Shown here piece after piece: positions 1 through 8,753 of a stretch of DNA of 64,000 nucleotides. The position numbers were made by a program, and so were the translations under genes. The DNA comes from Phycisphaerales bacterium. Its GTDB lineage: Bacteria > Planctomycetota > Phycisphaerae > SM23-33 > FEN-1343. The DNA lies in assembly GCA_003171335.1 (NCBI GenBank), contig PMYD01000034.1:1-64000 (forward strand), in the 5' to 3' direction. The notes under the pieces are model-generated. The model saw nothing but the letters and a program-made list of their open reading frames with translations. It was not told the origin of the DNA and searched no databases. Position 1 is the stretch's first letter. The number at the start of each line of letters is the position of its first letter.

Positions 1-35
1 ATTCTGCAATTTGCAATTCCCCCCGACCCCGACCG
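1..35. repeat. Fragment of an AT-rich/GC-rich junction repeat at the window edge
   Basis: The first 35 bases contain GCAATTTGCAATT followed by a C-rich run. This is the reverse complement of the repeat arm near 10771-10800. The two look like copies of one intergenic repeat in opposite orientation; the rest of this copy lies outside the window. Bases 36-88 show nothing recognisable. Confidence 0.5.
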
Positions 36-88
36 GAGTTGCGTCCGGCCGGCGACTGTGCCTTGGCAAGTGAATAGCGACCGTTCGA

Positions 89-1138
89 TTACGAGCGTTC
101 GGCGTCGAGATCCGGTTCGTCGCCGGAATCGGATGGGCCGGCGGCGGAGCCCTGGATGGCCAGCGCGACGGCCGGGCCCATCATGTCGGCCAGGTCGGCC
201 TCCTCGGCGGTGAAGCTGTGGCCGGCCTTGCGGTAGAGCACGATCAGGCCGATCAACTGGCCCTCGTGCGGCAGCAGGGGCATAAGCATGAAGGACAGGC
301 CTTGGACGTGCGGGGCCAGCCACTGCGGGAAGAGCCCGGCGTGCGTGGCCGCATCCAGCCGCGTCACCACGGGGTCAGAGAGCGCGTTGTCGGTGAGGCT
401 GTAGGCGATGCCGCGGGCCACGCTCATGCTGTCCGGCGAGGGCGTGCCGAAGCGGCCGATCACCTGCAGCTCGGCCTTGTCATCGCACACCATGGCCACG
501 CCGAAGAGGTTCGCGCCGCGCTCGGCGTAGAAGCCGAAGACCTGGCGGAAGACATCATCGTCGTTGCGGCAGTTCAGCAGTTGCCGCTGGAACTTAATCA
601 GCTCCTCCTGCCGGGCAAACTGGCCCGAGAGCGTGCGATAGGCGCTGGCCAGCGCGGCACAGGTCGTGCCAATCTGCTGGCGTGCCTGGTGGCGGCGGTG
701 GTTCAGCTCGTGGGCCAGCGCCCGCAGCCGGTGGTTGCGGCCGACCAGCCGCGAGAGATCATCGCGATGGGCCAAGGCGCGGCGGATGGTGTCGGTCAGC
801 CGCGGCAGGTCCAGCGGTTTGGTGAGGAAGTCGGCGCAGCCGCGGCGGCAGGCCTCGGTGGCCGAGTGCACATCGGCCCGGCCGGACATGAGCACGGCCG
901 GCACATCGCCCACGCGGCGGCGCAGCCGGTCGAGCATATCGAGGCCATCCCCATCGCCCAGCCGCAGGTCGGCCACGATCAGGTCGGGCCGCTCGCGCTC
1001 GGCGGCGGCGCAGGCGTCGGCCGCCGAACAGGCCGACTCGACGGTGTGGCCCTGGCGGCCCAGGGCATCGCGCAGCACTTCGCAGATGTCCGGTTCATCG
1101 TCCACCACGAGGATTCGCGCTGGGGTGGTGAGGTTCAT
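89..1138 (-). CDS. Response regulator with N-terminal receiver and C-terminal GAF-like domain
   Basis: The 349-residue protein starts with a CheY-type receiver domain (residues about 7-125): acidic pair D13/D14, phosphoacceptor D57 in IVADLRL, and conserved lysine K107 in FLTKPL. A charged helical linker follows (about 130-195). The rest resembles a GAF sensor fold (about 200-330), with no DNA-binding or catalytic output domain. The ATG at 1138 is chosen because the upstream kinase stop overlaps it as TGATG, so the two are translationally coupled; residues upstream in the open frame do not look like protein. The kinase next door is the probable phosphodonor. The output is likely a protein-protein or ligand-gated signal. 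The family assignment is secure, the ligand unknown. Confidence 0.85.
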   Translation of the reverse strand: MNLTTPARILVVDDEPDICEVLRDALGRQGHTVESACSAADACAAAERERPDLIVADLRLGDGDGLDMLDRLRRRVGDVPAVLMSGRADVHSATEACRRGCADFLTKPLDLPRLTDTIRRALAHRDDLSRLVGRNHRLRALAHELNHRRHQARQQIGTTCAALASAYRTLSGQFARQEELIKFQRQLLNCRNDDDVFRQVFGFYAERGANLFGVAMVCDDKAELQVIGRFGTPSPDSMSVARGIAYSLTDNALSDPVVTRLDAATHAGLFPQWLAPHVQGLSFMLMPLLPHEGQLIGLIVLYRKAGHSFTAEEADLADMMGPAVALAIQGSAAGPSDSGDEPDLDAERS

Positions 1139-3438
1139 CACGGGGCCGGCTCCTGCTCGAGGTTGGCATCCTTGCTGGGTGGCAACTGAATGAACACGCT
1201 GGTGCCCTGGCCCGCGGCCGAGGTGATCCACATCTTGCCGCCGGCCAGTTGCACGAAGCGGCGGGCGCGCGTCAGGCCCAGGCCGCGGCGGCGGCCCGCC
1301 GGCCGCTGCGAGAAGAAGGGCGTGAAGGCCTTGTCCAGCGTGTCGGAATCCATGCCGACGCCCTGGTCGGTGATGCGGATGACCACCATGCCGGCCAGCT
1401 CATCCAGCCCCGCGTCGATCTGGGCGTGCGGGTTGGCGGTGTAGGCGGCGTGGGCGTTCATCAGCACCTCGGTGAGCACCTCGAGGATCTGCTCGGGATC
1501 GGCCCAGACGGCCGGCGTGTTGGCGGCCACGCGGATCTTCACCGCCAGGTTGCTCATGGCGGCCACCTGGCGCACGGCGGCCAGGGCCTGGTCGATCAGC
1601 CCCTTCACCTCGCACGACTGGCTGTGCGGCTCGGGGGGCCGGGCGAATTCCATCATCTCGGTGACGATGTCGCTGATCTTCTGCGCTTGGTCGGCGACGA
1701 TCTGCCAGGTCTGGCGGTCGGCGGCGGCGGCCGATTCGGCCATGAGCTGGGCCCGCCCGGCGATGACGGCCAGCGGGTTATTGATCTCGTGCGCGGCGCC
1801 GGCGGCCATTTCGCCCACGGCGGCCAGCGTGCGGGATTCGGTGAGCGCTTTCTGGGCGGCGTACAGCCGCTGCGACGACTCGGCCAGTTGCTCGGCCAGG
1901 ATGTTGGCGTTCTCGCGGCTTTCGATCATGGCGGCGGCGAAGGCCATGGCCACGCTGACGGCCTGGGCGGTCTGGCCCGCCAGGTCGGCCTTGGCCGCCC
2001 CGGCCGACCAGAAGAGGCCGCCCACCCAGCGCTGGCCGCAGACCAAGGGGTAGTGCGAGAGCGTGGCCTGGCCCAGGGAATCGGGGACATGCTTCATGTC
2101 GGCGATCCGCTCCAGCACCTCTGAGCCGGTCAGGGCGTTTTCGGGGGGGGCTTCGGGCGGCAGCGGGACGGCCGCGGGCACCAGGTCGATGGCCGGCTCG
2201 GGCGCGCCGATGTCGGTGCCCAGGACGATCGTGCTGTCGGCGCTGGAAAAGACGTACGCGGCCACGGGCTCGGCGGCGCTCGCCGTCAGCTCGCCCACCT
2301 GGGCCCAGGTGCGGGCTAAAAGGCGGCACAGGTCGTGCAGCGAGTCGGTCTGCGAGAGGTTCTGCCCGAACTGCCGCAGCAGCATGAAGGCCTTGACCTG
2401 CATGGCGGCGTCGGCGGCGCGGCGCTGCAGCCGGCGGTTGAGCCTGTCGAGTTCGCTGTTCGCATCGGCCAGGGCCGCGCGATACAGGCTTTCCGTGGTG
2501 GTCTCGCCCATGCCCAGCGTGCGGCTGCGATGCTCGATGAGCGAGGGCAGCCGCTCGAGCGTCTCGGCCAGGGCGGCGGCGGTGACGCCCAGCTCGCTGG
2601 CCAGCCGCGCGGAGTTGGCGGGGTAGGTGAAGTTGCCGCTGTAGCCGAAGCGCTGCTCGCGAACCAGCGTGTCGGCCAGTTGCACCAGGGCGATGGCCTG
2701 GCGGCCGGCAATCATCTCGGGCAGCGCCTCGATGGGCTGGTGATGCAGCCAGACGGTCTGCTCGACCGTCTCGGGCAGGTGCCACTGCTGCATGAGCCGC
2801 CGGCCGGCCACCGTGTGATCCAGGCCGAGGATCTGCCGCTCGTATTCGGCGATGTTGCCGGCCTGGGAATTGCACGCCTGGACGACCCGCGCATAACTCT
2901 TGGGCAGGCACTGCTCCAGGGCGAGTTTGCCGATGTCGTGCAGCAGGCCGCAGATGAACAGTTCTTCCGGATCGATGCCCGTGCGGACGCGGCGGCCCAG
3001 CAGCTCGGCCGCACAGGCCACCGCCAGGCAGTGCTTCCAGAATTCGCGGCGGTTGAGGCCGCCGGCCTCCGGGGTCTCCTGGCCGAACATCTCGAAGACC
3101 TTGATCGACAGCACCGCCGAGCGCACCGCCTCAAAGCCCAGCAGCACCACCGCCTTGCCGACGGTGCGGGCCTCCTTGCGAAGCCCGGTATCCGCCCGGC
3201 TGGCCAGGGAGAGGATGCGGGCCGTGAGGCTCTGATCAGCGCGGATGAGGTTGATGACCTCTTCGGTCTGCACCTCGCTGGAGGTGGTCAGCCGCAGCAG
3301 CTTGGTGGCCACTTCGGGCAGCGTGGGCACCGACTCCACCTGGCGGAGGATCAGTTCGACCTGGCGGGTCTTCAGCTTTTCCGCCACATCGGCCGGGTTT
3401 TGCGGGTTTGTGGGCACAGGTTTTGGAACGTCCAGCAT
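1138..3438 (-). CDS. HDOD domain-histidine kinase fusion protein
   Basis: This 766-residue soluble protein has three parts. Residues about 25-230 form an HDOD domain (SVPTLPEVATKLL, then an HD-like LLHDIGKLALEQ). A helical linker and a poorly defined sensor region, possibly GAF, follow at about 330-520. The C-terminal kinase has phosphoacceptor His near residue 548 in AAHEINNPLA and an ATPase with DQGVGMD and RRGLGLTRARR. No membrane segment is visible, so it should be cytoplasmic. HDOD domains usually sit in c-di-GMP or stress signalling proteins; fusion to a PAS-less kinase is less common. The TGATG junction with the downstream receiver-GAF gene argues for a cognate pair. The stimulus is unknown. 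Confidence 0.85.
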   Translation of the reverse strand: MLDVPKPVPTNPQNPADVAEKLKTRQVELILRQVESVPTLPEVATKLLRLTTSSEVQTEEVINLIRADQSLTARILSLASRADTGLRKEARTVGKAVVLLGFEAVRSAVLSIKVFEMFGQETPEAGGLNRREFWKHCLAVACAAELLGRRVRTGIDPEELFICGLLHDIGKLALEQCLPKSYARVVQACNSQAGNIAEYERQILGLDHTVAGRRLMQQWHLPETVEQTVWLHHQPIEALPEMIAGRQAIALVQLADTLVREQRFGYSGNFTYPANSARLASELGVTAAALAETLERLPSLIEHRSRTLGMGETTTESLYRAALADANSELDRLNRRLQRRAADAAMQVKAFMLLRQFGQNLSQTDSLHDLCRLLARTWAQVGELTASAAEPVAAYVFSSADSTIVLGTDIGAPEPAIDLVPAAVPLPPEAPPENALTGSEVLERIADMKHVPDSLGQATLSHYPLVCGQRWVGGLFWSAGAAKADLAGQTAQAVSVAMAFAAAMIESRENANILAEQLAESSQRLYAAQKALTESRTLAAVGEMAAGAAHEINNPLAVIAGRAQLMAESAAAADRQTWQIVADQAQKISDIVTEMMEFARPPEPHSQSCEVKGLIDQALAAVRQVAAMSNLAVKIRVAANTPAVWADPEQILEVLTEVLMNAHAAYTANPHAQIDAGLDELAGMVVIRITDQGVGMDSDTLDKAFTPFFSQRPAGRRRGLGLTRARRFVQLAGGKMWITSAAGQGTSVFIQLPPSKDANLEQEPAP

Positions 3439-3482
3439 CTCCGTGAAGTCGGCCAGTTCTTAACGACTGTCAACCGCGAGAC

Positions 3483-4052
3483 TCAGGCTTCCACCAGTTG
3501 GGTGATCCGCTCGATGACCTTGGCGATGTTGAACGGCTTCTTGATGAAGTCATTCGCGCCGGCGGCCATCAACTGATCGATCTCGCCCTGGTTGATCAGG
3601 CCGGAGATGATCAGGATGCGGATCTCCGCCAGCTCGGGATTCTCGCGGATGGTTCGGCACACGACGTTGCCGTTGATGTCCGGCAGCATGTAGTCGAGGA
3701 TGACGATGTCGGGCCGGAAGCTTTGCGTCTGCACGCCGGCGTCGTAGCCGGTGGAGGCGGTGGCCACCTCGAAGCGGCCATCGCGCTTCAGCACGTCGAC
3801 GAACAGTTCGACGATCTCCGGGTCATCATCCACCACCAGCACGCGCGTCTTGCCGGTGCCCAGGGCCTCCAGCGGAATGGAGTTGGCCTTCATGAACTTC
3901 ATCAGCTCGTTGCGCGGAATGCGGCGGAACTTGCTGCCGGGTACGCGAAAGCCCAGCAACTGGCCGTTGTCGAAACACCGGATGATCGTCTGCTGCGACA
4001 AGTTGCAGACCTCTGCCGCTTCGCCCGTGGTGAAAACCTTCTTGTGATTCAC
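3483..4052 (-). CDS. Excisionase-type HTH plus receiver-domain regulator
   Basis: The 189-residue protein has a helix-turn-helix of the MerR/excisionase type first (residues about 5-60, TTGEAAEVCNLSQQTIIRC, then RRIPRNEL) and a receiver domain second (about 68-188), with phosphoacceptor D120 in VILDYMLPD and lysine near 170 in FIKKPF. This DNA-binding-first order reverses that of OmpR or NarL regulators. The GTG start at 4052 is preferred because GGAGAG lies about 8 bases upstream; the frame stays open 33 codons further but without protein-like character. It is transcribed in the same direction as the kinase, 44 bases away, and may be a second target of it. The target genes are unknown. Confidence 0.85.
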   Translation of the reverse strand: MNHKKVFTTGEAAEVCNLSQQTIIRCFDNGQLLGFRVPGSKFRRIPRNELMKFMKANSIPLEALGTGKTRVLVVDDDPEIVELFVDVLKRDGRFEVATASTGYDAGVQTQSFRPDIVILDYMLPDINGNVVCRTIRENPELAEIRILIISGLINQGEIDQLMAAGANDFIKKPFNIAKVIERITQLVEA

Positions 4053-4435
4053 GTTGCTCTCTCCGTGTGGGCGCGTAGCGCCCGGTCCGTTTACAGCGCT
4101 GTGGACGGCGGATTGTCCATCCGCGGCCACACGCTTGACATCGTCGGTCAACCCGGAACCCTTAAATACCCTAAGCCTTACAAATTACCAAGTCATGTTC
4201 AACTTAACATGAATTTCTTCGGCAAAAGAGGTGTTTAGCGCTGGAGTATTCGAAATGCGTTCCAACACAGAATACAAGAACTTGTTTTGCAGCCACTTAT
4301 GCGAGTCTAGCAGCGCCAGGAAAATACCTTATGCCGGGCCGCGGGTGGGTCTGTGACGGTTGGAATGGATTTTCGCTCTGGCGGGGGAAGACCTTACATA
4401 ACGAACAAACGGGGGTTTTCTTTGGGAATCCGCGC
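4053..4435. other. AT-richer intergenic region upstream of the HTH-receiver gene
   Basis: No coding potential is visible. Around 4160-4220 the composition is much richer in A/T than the flanks, which suits a promoter for the minus-strand regulator gene. A short inverted repeat, CATGTT-CAACTT-AACATG, lies near 4194-4211 and could be an operator. I see no clear -35/-10 pair. Confidence 0.4.
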
Positions 4436-4469
4436 AAAACAACAGACAGGCATCCGTGCCTGTCTGTTG
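4436..4469 (-). terminator. Rho-independent terminator after flgM
   Basis: On the minus strand a 13-bp perfect stem (CAACAGACAGGCA and its complement, 4-base loop) is followed directly by TTTTG. It lies about 40 bases past the flgM stop, in the right orientation to end that transcript. Confidence 0.8.
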
Positions 4470-4508
4470 CTCGATCATGCCGGTTTGGGCAACCGGGCGA
4501 ACTGGGAC

Positions 4509-4781
4509 TTACATTTCGTTGAGCATGCGATCGATGGCGGTATTGAGTTTCGCCGGCGTTTCATAGGTGCCGGCCTTGATCTCTCCCTTCACGCGGGCGA
4601 CCAGGTCGCTTCGCACATCGGGAACCGCCGCCAGCTTGGCGGCCAGGCGCGCCTGGGGGCTGATTTCAACGGTGTCGCCGGCCTGAGCACTTGCGGCGGC
4701 TGGACCGGTGGACCGGGAGGTCGAATTGGGTTGAATGGGTGTCGGACCCTGGGTCGGAATGATGCCACTGACGTTCGACAT
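4509..4781 (-). CDS. flgM: FlgM-like flagellar anti-sigma-28 factor
   Basis: This 90-residue protein has the usual FlgM layout: a low-complexity, flexible N-terminal half (Ser/Thr/Pro/Ala rich), then the signature region VEISPQARLAAKLAAVPDVR, then KGEIKAGTYETPAKL and a short C-terminal helix. FlgM binds the flagellar sigma factor FliA and is exported through the hook-basal body. The ATG at 4781 has GAGGA six bases upstream, so the ten residues before it in the open frame are rejected. No other flagellar gene is near. It forms a single-gene unit with its own terminator and a long 5' region (4782-5143). Confidence 0.8.
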   Translation of the reverse strand: MSNVSGIIPTQGPTPIQPNSTSRSTGPAAASAQAGDTVEISPQARLAAKLAAVPDVRSDLVARVKGEIKAGTYETPAKLNTAIDRMLNEM

Positions 4782-5143
4782 ATAGTCCTCGCGAAAGGCC
4801 CGCGCCTGCACCTCCGCGGGCGTTGAGCAACCGTTTTGGACGGCCGACCTTCCCTGGTAAAGCCGTGGTGCCGGTCTTCCGATCGCTCGCTGCTAACTAC
4901 TAGGCTTTTCGCCGCCGCCGGGTTTACAAGGCCCCGCGGCTCACATGCATCCTTGCATGTAGTTGACCTATCGACTTGGGCGAAGGAAATCCTTGAAGCA
5001 ATTGACATTTTGAAAACTTCTCATAAATGCTTTACAGATAAAAGGTTATATCACAAGCGGAGATGAACAATGAGGTGCAGTTTACATTTCTAGCGCAAAA
5101 TTTGCCGGCCAAAAGTTCCCCGTTCCTTTGCAGCTTTCCCAGC
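4782..5143 (-). other. Long leader/intergenic region upstream of flgM, possibly structured RNA
   Basis: No gene is visible in these 362 bases. On the minus strand, CCTTGTAAACC (4921-4931) can pair with GGCTTTACCAGG (4853-4864), enclosing about 55 bases with small hairpins, including CGG-AAGA-CCG. The 79-base size would suit a riboswitch-like leader, but I cannot match it to a known consensus. Bases 4990-5090 are A/T-rich and may hold the flgM promoter. Confidence 0.3.
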
Positions 5144-7003
5144 TTAACGCGCATCATCCTTTTCGGCGTGGAGCACCGCATGAAGATGCACGGCCAGCAC
5201 GTTGATATCCGCCGGCGTGATACCGCTGATGCGCAGCGCCTGGCCGAGCGTTCGCGGGCGAATTTCCGCGAGCCGCTGGCGGGCCTCGTGGCGCAGATGG
5301 GCGATGGCCGCATAATCCAGGCTCGGCGGAATGAGCCGGCGGTCGAGCTGGGTCATCTGGGCCACTTGCCGCTGCTGGCGGCCGACATAGCCGGCGTAGA
5401 GACAGTCGGCGGCGACGATTTCCACAGCGCGCGGCGCGCTGGCCGCCAGGCCGCGCAGCTCGCCGGCCGCCGCGGAGTCGCCGGCGGTTTGCAGCACATG
5501 AGCGAGCGCCATCTGCGGATTGGCCAGCCGCTCGGCGAGCGATTGGCCGTCGATGCGGATTTGGCGCAGCAGCGCCATCGCGCGGTCGGCGGCGGCGGCC
5601 AGGGCGCTGAACGCGGCCAAGCGCGCTTCATCCGCCAGGTGCACCGACCGGGCCAGCTCGGTCAGCCGCATGTCGGCGTTGTCGGCGCGGAGCTGCAGGC
5701 GATGCTCCGCGCGGCTGGTGAACATGCGGTAGGGCTCCAGCACACCCTTGGTCACGAGGTCATCGATCATGACGCCGATATACGCCTGCTCCCGGCCCAG
5801 CACGATTTCCCCCTGGCCGCGAAGCTTCCGCGCGGCGTTGGCGCCAGCCATCAGTCCCAGTGCGGCGGCCTCCTCGTAGCCGGTCGTGCCGTTGAGCTGG
5901 CCGGCGAGATAGAGCCCGGCAACCGTCTTGGTTTCAAGCGTGGAGGCAAGCTGGGTGGGGGGTACGTAGTCGTACTCGATGGCGTAGCCGTGCTGCAGGA
6001 TCTGGGCGTGCTCCAGCCCTTCGACGGCGTGGATCATGGCCTCCTGCACATCGACGGGCACGCTGGTGGACAGGCCGTTGATGTACACCCAATTGGTATC
6101 GCGGCCTTCGGGTTCCAGGAAAAGCTGGTGGCGGTCCTTGTCGGCGAAGCGGACGACCTTGGTCTCGATGCTGGGGCAGTACCGCGGGCCGGTGGCCGTG
6201 ATCTGCCCGGAATACATGGGCGAGCGGGCCAGATTGTCGCGGATGACGGCGTGCACGCGAGGATTGGTGTTTGTGATCCAGCAGGGCGCCTGCCGCGGCA
6301 GGAAGCTGGCCGGGTCGGTCAGCAGGCTAAAGGGGACAGGCTGCGCATCGCCATCCTGGCGCTCGCACTTCGAATAGTCAATGGATTCGGCGGCCAGGCG
6401 GGCGCACGTCCCGGTCTTGAGTCGTCCCAGCGTCAGGCCGGCATTTTCGCGGAGCGACTGGCTGAGCTTGCCGGCCGCACTTTCGCCGATCCGCCCGCCG
6501 GGCCAGGTGCGATCGCCGCGGTGGAGCACGCCGGACAAGAACGTGCCGGCGGTGAGCACCACCGCGGGCGCCAAAATCTCCTGGCCATCGGCCAGCCGCG
6601 CACCCCGCACGTGCCCATTTTCCACGAGCACGGCCGTCACTTCGCCCTGGATGATTTCCAGGTTGGCCAGACTGGCCAGGTGGGCCTGCACGAATCGCTC
6701 ATAGGCGTGGCGGTCGCTCTGGCACCGCGGGCCCCAGACGGCCTTGCCCTTGGAGCGGTTGAGCATGCGGAACTGCATGGCCGTGGCATCGGCCGCCAGG
6801 CCCATCACGCCGCCCAGGGCGTCGATCTCGCGGACGATCTGGCCCTTGCCGATGCCGCCGATAGCCGGGTTGCACGACATGCGGCCGATGGCGCGCACAT
6901 CCATCGTCACCAGCGCCGTCTGGCACCCCATGCGTGCGGCCGCCGCCGCGGCCTCGATGCCCGCATGTCCGCCGCCGACGACAATAATGTCCGGCCTAAC
7001 CAA
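5144..7003 (-). CDS. mnmG: tRNA uridine-5-carboxymethylaminomethyl modification enzyme MnmG
   Basis: MnmG (GidA) works with MnmE to add the cmnm5 group to the wobble uridine of certain tRNAs, using FAD, NADH and methylene-tetrahydrofolate. The 619-residue length is normal. The N-terminus has the FAD-binding motif VGGGHAGIEAAAAAARMG. Family signatures are GGIGKGQIVREIDALGG (about 47-63) and the C-terminal AGQLNGTTGYEEAAALG (about 366). The apparent start is a TTG at 7003 with GGGAG just upstream, inside the end of trpC, so the two overlap by 8 bases. It follows trpC in the same transcript; I see no functional link between them. Confidence 0.96.
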   Translation of the reverse strand: MVRPDIIVVGGGHAGIEAAAAAARMGCQTALVTMDVRAIGRMSCNPAIGGIGKGQIVREIDALGGVMGLAADATAMQFRMLNRSKGKAVWGPRCQSDRHAYERFVQAHLASLANLEIIQGEVTAVLVENGHVRGARLADGQEILAPAVVLTAGTFLSGVLHRGDRTWPGGRIGESAAGKLSQSLRENAGLTLGRLKTGTCARLAAESIDYSKCERQDGDAQPVPFSLLTDPASFLPRQAPCWITNTNPRVHAVIRDNLARSPMYSGQITATGPRYCPSIETKVVRFADKDRHQLFLEPEGRDTNWVYINGLSTSVPVDVQEAMIHAVEGLEHAQILQHGYAIEYDYVPPTQLASTLETKTVAGLYLAGQLNGTTGYEEAAALGLMAGANAARKLRGQGEIVLGREQAYIGVMIDDLVTKGVLEPYRMFTSRAEHRLQLRADNADMRLTELARSVHLADEARLAAFSALAAAADRAMALLRQIRIDGQSLAERLANPQMALAHVLQTAGDSAAAGELRGLAASAPRAVEIVAADCLYAGYVGRQQRQVAQMTQLDRRLIPPSLDYAAIAHLRHEARQRLAEIRPRTLGQALRISGITPADINVLAVHLHAVLHAEKDDAR

Positions 7004-7802
7004 TCAGCTCCCGCACCTTCTGCTCGATATTGGCCGCCCGCATGAGCGATTCGCCCACCAGGATGTTCCGCACGCCGACGGCCCGCAACCGCTCCAGGTC
7101 GCGGCGGCTGTGGATGCCCGACTCGCTGACCAGGACCCGCCGGTCCTCGACCATTTCCGCCAGGCGCAGCGTGGTGCCCAGGTCGGTGCGGAAGGTGGCC
7201 AGGTCGCGGTTGTTGATGCCCAGCAGCACGTACCCGCCGCGGGGAAAGCCCACCAGGCTGCGCACGGCCAGCAGCTCATCCGCATCGTGCACTTCGACGA
7301 GGCAGGTCAAGGTGAGCTGGCTGGCCAGGATGATCAGGTCCATCAAGTGGCCGCTCTTGAGGCAGGCGGCGATCAGCAGCACGGCGTCGGCCCCGGCCAC
7401 GCGGCTCTGGTAAACCTGGTAGGGGTCGATGATGAAATCTTTCCGCAGCACCGGAAGCGGGACGGCGGCCTTGACCTGCTGGATGTACTCCAGCTTGCCC
7501 TGGAAGAACTGCTCATCCGTCAGCACGGAGAGCGCGCTGGCGCCGGCGGCGGCGTAGGCGCGGGCAATGGCCACGGGGTCGAAATCCTCGCGGATCACCC
7601 CGGCGGAGGGCGAGGCCTTTTTCACCTCGGCGATCAGGTTGGCCGCCCGCTGCGGCTCGGCCGTCAGGGCGGTGTAAAAGTTGCGGCAGCGGGGCAGGGC
7701 GCCGGCGGCGGCGGAGAGTTCTTCAAGGCTCGTGCGGCTGCGCGCCTGCGCCACCTCATTGCGTTTAACCTGGATAATGCGCTCTAATATGTTTTCCGTC
7801 AT
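6996..7802 (-). CDS. trpC: Indole-3-glycerol phosphate synthase
   Basis: TrpC closes the indole ring in tryptophan synthesis (CdRP to indole-3-glycerol phosphate, releasing CO2). The 268-residue protein is the usual single-domain TIM barrel. Visible motifs are AEVKKASPSAGVI (catalytic lysine), VLTDEQFFQG, VLRKDFIIDPYQV, LLGINNRDL and VSESGI. The ATG at 7802 is preceded by a weak ribosome site. It diverges from the CPBP protease gene with only 24 bases between starts, so the two promoters must overlap the genes. No other trp gene is nearby. Confidence 0.96.
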   Translation of the reverse strand: MTENILERIIQVKRNEVAQARSRTSLEELSAAAGALPRCRNFYTALTAEPQRAANLIAEVKKASPSAGVIREDFDPVAIARAYAAAGASALSVLTDEQFFQGKLEYIQQVKAAVPLPVLRKDFIIDPYQVYQSRVAGADAVLLIAACLKSGHLMDLIILASQLTLTCLVEVHDADELLAVRSLVGFPRGGYVLLGINNRDLATFRTDLGTTLRLAEMVEDRRVLVSESGIHSRRDLERLRAVGVRNILVGESLMRAANIEQKVRELIG

Positions 7803-7826
7803 TACAACCAGTCCTCGAGGTCATTG

Positions 7827-8753
7827 ATGGTCCTGCTTCACCGCATTGTACTGTTCGCCTTGCCGCAGGCAACGCAGGGCACCGCCGCCGCCCATGAGCG
7901 GATCACCGGCGGTGACGCGTTTCTGCTGACCGTCAACGCCCTCGGCCTGATCGTGCTGGCGGCGATCGTGGTCCGCCGGCTGGGCCGGCCGGACAAGCTC
8001 CTGCTGATTAACACCCCGCCGCGGCACAATCACATGGGGCTTATCCACATCGTGGCGCTGCTGCTGGCCCAGCAACTGCTGGGCGGGCTGCTGGTGCTGG
8101 CCACCGGCCTGCTGCTTCACCAGCCGGTGGAGCACGGGGGCGAGCCCCAGGCGCAGACGTTGATCCTGGGCGGCATCCTGGTGAATCTGGCCACGCTGGC
8201 GGTGGTGCTGGCGGTGGGGCAGGCGGTGTTCGTGCGCGGCCTGCAGCACGGGTTAGGCTTCACCGGCCGGCACTGGATCTGTGACAGCCTGCGCGGCGGT
8301 GCGGCGGCGCTGGCGGTCTTTCCCATCTGCACGGGCCTGGCGTGGGTTTCCAGCAAGATAGTGCCGATCACCCATCAGCATCTTCATCCGCTGCTCCAGT
8401 TTGTCGAGAGCGAGCACCACCAGCCGGCCTGGCTATGCCTGGGGTTCCTGCTGGCGGTGGGCATCGCCCCGGTGGTAGAGGAGGCGTTTTTCCGCGGCAT
8501 GATCCAGTCCGCCCTGCGGCGCTGGCTGGGCGGCCCCTGGCGGGCCATCTTCCTGACCAGCCTGATCTTCGCCCTGGTGCACGTGGACTGGTCCAGGCTG
8601 CGGGGCTTTGAAGTGGTGCCGCCGCTGCTGGCCCTGTCTATCACGCTGGGCTACAACTACGAGCGGACCGGCCGGCTTCTGCCCAACATGGTCACGCACG
8701 CCCTGTTCAACGCCGTGAACATCATTGGTGCGGCCTGGGGGACGAGCACGTAG
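7827..8753 (+). CDS. CPBP-family intramembrane metalloprotease (CAAX protease/Abi)
   Basis: This 308-residue polytopic membrane protein has about seven to eight hydrophobic segments. The glutamate-rich motif is E218, E219 and R223 in VVEEAFFRGM, followed by the two histidine motifs, IFALVHVDW (about 252) and NMVTHALFNAVN (about 290). These are the hallmarks of the CPBP/Rce1 fold. Members act as membrane proteases in prenyl-protein processing, bacteriocin self-immunity or signalling; the substrate here cannot be inferred. The ATG at 7827 has GAGG six bases upstream and is preferred to the adjacent TTG at 7824. Confidence 0.9.
   Translation: MVLLHRIVLFALPQATQGTAAAHERITGGDAFLLTVNALGLIVLAAIVVRRLGRPDKLLLINTPPRHNHMGLIHIVALLLAQQLLGGLLVLATGLLLHQPVEHGGEPQAQTLILGGILVNLATLAVVLAVGQAVFVRGLQHGLGFTGRHWICDSLRGGAAALAVFPICTGLAWVSSKIVPITHQHLHPLLQFVESEHHQPAWLCLGFLLAVGIAPVVEEAFFRGMIQSALRRWLGGPWRAIFLTSLIFALVHVDWSRLRGFEVVPPLLALSITLGYNYERTGRLLPNMVTHALFNAVNIIGAAWGTST

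Noticed and set aside
218-1189. Long plus-strand open frames opposite the signalling genes
   Set aside because: They are antisense shadows of GC-rich real genes: histidine/glycine/glutamine-rich translations with no motif, while the minus strand encodes clear receiver and kinase domains.
4853-4931. Class I cyclic-di-GMP riboswitch before flgM
   Set aside because: The size and context would fit, but the GACGCAAAGCC and GGGTTACC-type core elements are not present, so only a possible structured leader is reported.
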